From Anaerolineae bacterium (lineage in GTDB: Bacteria; Chloroflexota; Anaerolineae; JAFGEY01), in the NCBI GenBank assembly GCA_016931365.1, contig JAFGEY010000041.1, positions 1-9,430 of the forward strand: a stretch of 9,430 bases of DNA, written 5' to 3'. How positions within the stretch are numbered: position 1 is the first letter of the stretch; each line of letters opens with the position of its first letter. The position numbers were made by a program, and so were the translations under genes. Of this stretch, positions 6,257 to 9,430 are shown piece after piece. The notes under the pieces were generated by a model that worked only from the letters and a program-made list of their open reading frames with translations, did not search any database and was not told the origin of the DNA.

Positions 6257-7297
6257 ATGACGCTTAAAATAGGTTTGATCGGCTGCGGTGGGATCATGCA
6301 CGCCCACGTTGAAGGCTGGAAAAAGGTTGCCGGGCGCGCCGATATCGTCGCCATGGCCGACATTTCAGAGGAAAATGCGCGCGTTCGGATGAAGCAGTAC
6401 GGCCGGGATGTGGCTTACTATGCCGATTACCACGACCTGCTGGCCGACCCGTCGATCGATGCGGTGGACATTGCCCTGCCGCACTTTTTGCACCGCGATT
6501 CCATCGTCGAGTCGGCGCAGGCGGGCAAGCATCTGATGACCGAAAAGCCGCTCTGTCTCAACCTCGCCGAGGCCGATGACATCGTCAACGCGGTCAAATC
6601 GAGCGGCATAACGATGATGGCCGGGCACAACCAGCTCTTTTTCCCCACCGTGCTCAAGGCCAAGCAAATGATCATGCTCGGCGACATCGGCAAGGTTTAC
6701 TCGGTGAATACGATGGACGCCGGCGCGCGGCGCGGCGGGTTGAGCCTGGACAAATCCAGTTGGGGCAAGGCTGCGGCGCGGCGGGCCACCTGGCGCTCCG
6801 ATCCGGCCAAGATGGGCGGCGGCGAGCTGATCGACACCGGCTACCATCCCGCCTACCGGCTGCTCTTTCTCGCCGGGCAGATGCCGGTCGAGGTCTCGGC
6901 GACGCTGGGCAACTATCGCATCCCGATGGACGAAGAAGACACCGCGCAGCTCTCAGTCAAGTTTGCCGACGGCGCGATGGGCAGCATCTTTACCAGTTGG
7001 GCGATCGCCGCGCCGGGCTGCGGGCCGACGCTGTTCAGCATCCAGGCTGAAGCCGGGCAGCTATGGGGCGAAAGCAACAAGCTCTACTACCAGCCGGTTG
7101 GATTCCAGACCCCGGCAGTGACCGAGTATCCGGGCTGGGATTACGACCGCACCTTTGCCGCCGAAATCGCCCACTTGATCGACGCCATCGAGGGCGGGTT
7201 TGAGCCGCTGCATTCGGCGCAAGAAGCAGCAGACACGCTGCGGCTGATCTTGGCCGGGTATAAATCGGCCCAAGAGGGGATCATCGTCAAGTTGTAG
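6257..7297 (+). CDS. Gfo/Idh/MocA family NAD(P)-dependent oxidoreductase (stand-alone)
   Basis: This 346-residue protein has the usual length and two-domain form of the family. The Rossmann half starts KIGLIGCGGIM (4-14) and has an acidic residue at the end of strand 2 (MADIS), which favours NAD over NADP. TEKPL (95-99) carries the catalytic-type Lys97. The C-terminal domain has GGGELIDTGYHPAYRLLFL with Asp193 and His197, the usual catalytic acid/base region. The family oxidises sugars, sugar acids, glycosides or inositols, often to keto products. Unlike the gene at 1394 it has no hydrolase tail, and the two are clearly different subfamilies. ATG 6257 follows AAAGGAG by 8 bases; an upstream same-frame ATG at 6236 overlaps the ribosome binding site and is rejected. 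Lying next to the IolI-like isomerase, it probably supplies or consumes its keto substrate, as IolG does in inositol loci (inference). Confidence 0.92.
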   Translation: MTLKIGLIGCGGIMHAHVEGWKKVAGRADIVAMADISEENARVRMKQYGRDVAYYADYHDLLADPSIDAVDIALPHFLHRDSIVESAQAGKHLMTEKPLCLNLAEADDIVNAVKSSGITMMAGHNQLFFPTVLKAKQMIMLGDIGKVYSVNTMDAGARRGGLSLDKSSWGKAAARRATWRSDPAKMGGGELIDTGYHPAYRLLFLAGQMPVEVSATLGNYRIPMDEEDTAQLSVKFADGAMGSIFTSWAIAAPGCGPTLFSIQAEAGQLWGESNKLYYQPVGFQTPAVTEYPGWDYDRTFAAEIAHLIDAIEGGFEPLHSAQEAADTLRLILAGYKSAQEGIIVKL

Positions 7298-7309
7298 GGC
7301 GCTATGCAG

Positions 7310-7341
7310 ACCGCTGACGACTGACCGCTGTCGTGGTCGGT
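7310..7341 (+). repeat. Weak inverted/direct repeat before the ManA-like gene
   Basis: The 61-base gap contains gaccgctg twice (7309-7316 and 7323-7330), and accgctgacgac (7310-7321) can pair at 9 of 12 positions with gtcgtggtcggt (7330-7341). The internal mismatch makes this a weak structure. An AAAAGGA (7347-7353) ribosome binding site follows. Confidence 0.3.
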
Positions 7342-7358
7342 GGTCAAAAGGACAAGAG

Positions 7359-8453
7359 ATGCAAGAGCTTTACCCGCTCCGTTTCAAAGAAATCTTGCGC
7401 AACTATGGCTTTGGCGATCGCTGGATCGTCGATGCCTTTGACAAGGACGGCCTGCCCGGCGATCACCGCATCGCCGAAACCTGGGAGGTCTGCGACCGGC
7501 CCGGCGAATCGAGTGAGGTGATCAACGGTGCGTTAACAGGAAAAACGCTGCACGAGATCATTGATCTGTACGGCGAGCCGTTCTTGGGACGCGACGTCGT
7601 TGCCCGCTGCGGCGTGCGCTTTCCGCTGCTGATCAAGTTCCTGGATGCGTCCAACGTGCTCGGTGAGCAGAGCCATCACTCGGACGAATTGGCGGCCCAA
7701 CACGGCCTTACCGATCCGGGCAAAACCGAGGCCTGGTATATGCTCAAGACCCGTCCCGGCGCGACCATCCGTTGCGGTCACGTTGCGGGGACGACGCCGG
7801 AGCGGGTGCGCGCGGCGGTGCTCGACGGCACGATCAAGGAACTGATGCCTGAATACGCCATCCAGCCGGGCGACGCCTTTCTGCTCTACGCAGGCGCGAT
7901 GCACTATTCGGCCGGCGGCGCGCTCTTGTACGAGATCATGCAAAACTCGGACGTCTATATCGGTTTGCGCCCGCCGCCCGAACACCTGACACCCGCCCAA
8001 CGAGAGGCCTGGATCGCGCTGGCCGTCGCGGGAGTCAACCTTGAGGCGGGCTTTGATCCCAAGACCGTGCCGGTGACGGTGCAAGAGGGCGAGAACCGGC
8101 ACACCTGGGTCCTGGCCTGCCCGTATTTTGCACTGGAACGGCTGGATTTGGTTGAGCCGTACACCATCGATTGCGACGGCGAGCGTTTTTATGTGCTCTC
8201 GCAGATCGAAGGCACATCGACGGTGGCGTGCGGTGCGCAGCGCGTGCCCTTGAAAGCGGGCCAGACCTGCCTGCTGCCTGCCGATCTGGGTGTGGCGCAG
8301 ATTGTGCCTGGCGGTGCGTGTGCGCTGCTCAAGGCCTACGTGCCGGATTTGGGACGTAATGTGATCGAACCACTGCGCCGGGCGGGCGTGCCTCAAGAAG
8401 GCATTGCCGCCCTGGGTGGACAGACAACGCTCAACGCGCTGCATGGGGCGTGA
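7359..8453 (+). CDS. Divergent class I mannose-6-phosphate isomerase-like (ManA family) cupin enzyme
   Basis: This 364-residue protein has the layout of type I phosphomannose isomerases: IAETWEVCDRPGE (38-50), FPLLIKFLDASNVLGEQSHH (88-107), KTEAWYMLK (122-130), a helical PERVRAAVLDGTI insert, PGDAFLLYAGAMHYSAGGALLYEI (170-193) and a second jelly-roll half (cupin) to the end. The zinc site is present: Gln104, His106, Glu124 and His182 match the family's QxH, KTE and [VM]H ligands. However, the segment after LLYEIMQNSD reads VYIGLRPP in place of the TYRxYD stretch usual in small bacterial ManA, and QxHP is replaced by QSHH. That suggests a different sugar or sugar phosphate, so no gene symbol is given. 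ATG 7359 follows an AAAAGGA with normal spacing. In context it may isomerise the free or phosphorylated sugar that enters or leaves the dehydrogenase/isomerase steps. Confidence 0.85.
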   Translation: MQELYPLRFKEILRNYGFGDRWIVDAFDKDGLPGDHRIAETWEVCDRPGESSEVINGALTGKTLHEIIDLYGEPFLGRDVVARCGVRFPLLIKFLDASNVLGEQSHHSDELAAQHGLTDPGKTEAWYMLKTRPGATIRCGHVAGTTPERVRAAVLDGTIKELMPEYAIQPGDAFLLYAGAMHYSAGGALLYEIMQNSDVYIGLRPPPEHLTPAQREAWIALAVAGVNLEAGFDPKTVPVTVQEGENRHTWVLACPYFALERLDLVEPYTIDCDGERFYVLSQIEGTSTVACGAQRVPLKAGQTCLLPADLGVAQIVPGGACALLKAYVPDLGRNVIEPLRRAGVPQEGIAALGGQTTLNALHGA

Positions 8454-8455
8454 GG

Positions 8456-8518
8456 CGTATTGCGTATTCCGTCACGCATCACGCAATACACAATATGCAG
8501 CACGGAACACGCAATACG
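8456..8518 (+). repeat. 17-bp inverted repeat with three copies of a 9-mer
   Basis: Arms 8456-8472 and 8502-8518 are complementary at 16 of 17 positions (mismatch 8466/8508) around a 29-base loop. The 9-mer acgcaatac occurs at 8481-8489 and 8509-8517, and its complement gtattgcgt at 8457-8465, so the right arm can compete with the loop copy for pairing with the left arm. The element fills the gap just after the ManA-like stop and ends 13 bases before AGGAG (8531-8535) of the next gene. There is no T tail. It resembles dispersed intergenic palindromes more than a terminator. Confidence 0.65.
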
Positions 8519-8543
8519 AAATGTAAATCAAGGAGATTATAAA

Positions 8544-9430
8544 ATGATGAAAGTAAAAATTGGGTTCGTTCCTTCCTACCGTTTTCGTTACACCGAGTGG
8601 TGCCAGAAAATGCGCGACGATTCGCTGGCAGTCTTTGCCCGCATCGACGGGCTGGAGGTGGTGGTGCCGCAGGCGGGCGAGCTGGACTCGGTCAAGGGGC
8701 TGACCCCGCACGGGATGGTGCACACCCTCGACGAGGCGGAAGCGGTGGCCGAGTATTTCCAGGCCAACAAGGTCGATGCGCTGGTGCTCTGCCCGCTTGA
8801 CTTTGGCGACGAGCGATCGGCGGCCAAGATCGCCGAAAAGCTCGGCCTGCCGGTCTTGTTGTACGCAACCAAAGAGCCGCCCGCGCCGGACGACCTGGGC
8901 CTGTCCCGCACCTCCGACTCTTACTGCGGCAACCTGTCGATGGCCTCCGGGCTGTATCGCCGCAAGATCCCCTTCTACTATGCCGGGCTGTTCTTCCCCG
9001 ATGAGCCAGAATTCCAGGCCGAGGTGGAGACCTTTGTCCGCGCCGTGGGCGTGGTCAAGGCGCTCAAGGGGGCGCGTGTCGGCCAGGTCGGGGTGCGACC
9101 GGGTACGTTCGAGACAGTGGGTTATGATGAAGCGGCGATGATCCAAAAGTTCGGCCAGAACGTGATTTACGCCGACCTGAGCGACATCGTGGCCCAGGCC
9201 AAAGCGTTGGCCGACGATGACGCGCGCGTGCAAGAGATCATCTCTGATTACCGCGCCCGCTATCCTACGATCACCGTGAGTGACAGCTATCTGCTCAATG
9301 CGGCCAAGCTCGAAGCGGCGCTGATGGGATTTTGGACGAGCAACAGACTCTCCGGCATGGCGATGCAGTGCTGGCCCTCGATCGGGCGAGAGATGGGTCT
9401 CTCGGTCTGCACCACCTACGGCCGGCTGAC
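8544..9430 (+). CDS. L-fucose/L-arabinose isomerase family protein (3' end outside window)
   Basis: The frame is open from ATG 8544 to the window end: 295 complete codons plus two bases, so the protein is truncated by the window, not broken. Adjacent ATGs at 8544 and 8547 follow AAGGAG (8530-8535); either could be used. It starts MMKVKIGFVPSYRFRYTEWC and continues with Rossmann-like halves: VDALVLCPLDFGD (77-89) and VGQVGVRPGTFETVGYDE (179-196), a GxRP followed by an acidic-aromatic turn as in the FucI/AraA-like fold. Near the edge, MQCWPSIGREMGLSVCTTYGRL (274-295) matches the CWP...C...SRL region that precedes the metal-binding acidic and histidine residues, which are off-window. These enzymes interconvert aldoses and ketoses (L-fucose/L-fuculose, L-arabinose/L-ribulose); some relatives have other roles. 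It suggests that the substrate or an intermediate is an aldose, perhaps a deoxysugar or pentose, but subfamily placement needs the missing C terminus. Confidence 0.85.
   Translation, partial: MMKVKIGFVPSYRFRYTEWCQKMRDDSLAVFARIDGLEVVVPQAGELDSVKGLTPHGMVHTLDEAEAVAEYFQANKVDALVLCPLDFGDERSAAKIAEKLGLPVLLYATKEPPAPDDLGLSRTSDSYCGNLSMASGLYRRKIPFYYAGLFFPDEPEFQAEVETFVRAVGVVKALKGARVGQVGVRPGTFETVGYDEAAMIQKFGQNVIYADLSDIVAQAKALADDDARVQEIISDYRARYPTITVSDSYLLNAAKLEAALMGFWTSNRLSGMAMQCWPSIGREMGLSVCTTYGRL

Noticed and set aside
8472..9233. 253-codon minus-strand open frame
   Set aside because: It is antisense to the FucI/AraA-like gene and runs into the 8456-8518 palindrome, with low-complexity ends and no motif. 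The + strand frame is well supported.
1..9430. CRISPR array, insertion sequence, tRNA or rRNA
   Set aside because: I saw no regular spaced repeats, transposase motifs, terminal inverted repeats with target duplication, or tRNA/rRNA signatures on either strand.

Overview
The window is a GC-rich bacterial segment. Every gene I can support lies on the + strand, and together they look like a carbohydrate or cyclitol catabolism locus. The protein families, GC-rich codon use, a GTG start, a lamin-tail protein end and many short palindromes between genes suggest an environmental Chloroflexota-type bacterium (Anaerolineae/Caldilineae style). That placement is inference; no rRNA or marker gene is present.

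Layout: (1) 1-86, the end of a lamin-tail-domain protein, followed by a terminator hairpin. (2) 221-1099, an IolE-like TIM-barrel sugar isomerase/dehydratase. (3) 1120-1376, a leader with a clear cyclic-di-AMP (ydaO/yuaA) riboswitch, its terminator, and a second perfect terminator just before the next ribosome binding site. (4) 1394-3322, a fusion of a Gfo/Idh/MocA NAD(P)-dependent dehydrogenase with a complete alpha/beta hydrolase. (5) 3330-4187, a YkgJ-type cysteine-cluster protein. (6) 4295-5200, a close paralogue of the first isomerase. (7) 5295-6161, a more distant TIM-barrel isomerase/epimerase with IolI-like features. (8) 6257-7297, a second, stand-alone Gfo/Idh/MocA oxidoreductase. (9) 7359-8453, a divergent ManA-like cupin isomerase. 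(10) 8544 to the window end, the first 295 codons of an L-fucose/L-arabinose isomerase family protein.

The enzymes form a coherent set: two dehydrogenases that could make keto-sugars, keto-inositols or lactones; three metal-dependent TIM-barrel enzymes that could isomerise, epimerise or dehydrate the keto products; a hydrolase that could open a lactone or ester; and two aldose-ketose isomerase relatives. No transporter, kinase, aldolase or regulator protein is in the window, so the substrate cannot be read from it. myo-Inositol-type, 3-keto-glycoside-type and deoxysugar pathways all remain possible.

The most unusual point is regulatory. A c-di-AMP riboswitch, normally linked to cell-wall remodelling, potassium and osmolyte genes, sits directly in front of a sugar dehydrogenase-hydrolase fusion. 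One reading is that the locus handles a compatible-solute-like sugar; another is that the riboswitch was stranded there by rearrangement. Most later genes have a strong AAGGAG-type ribosome binding site, and the gaps between genes carry unrelated inverted repeats.
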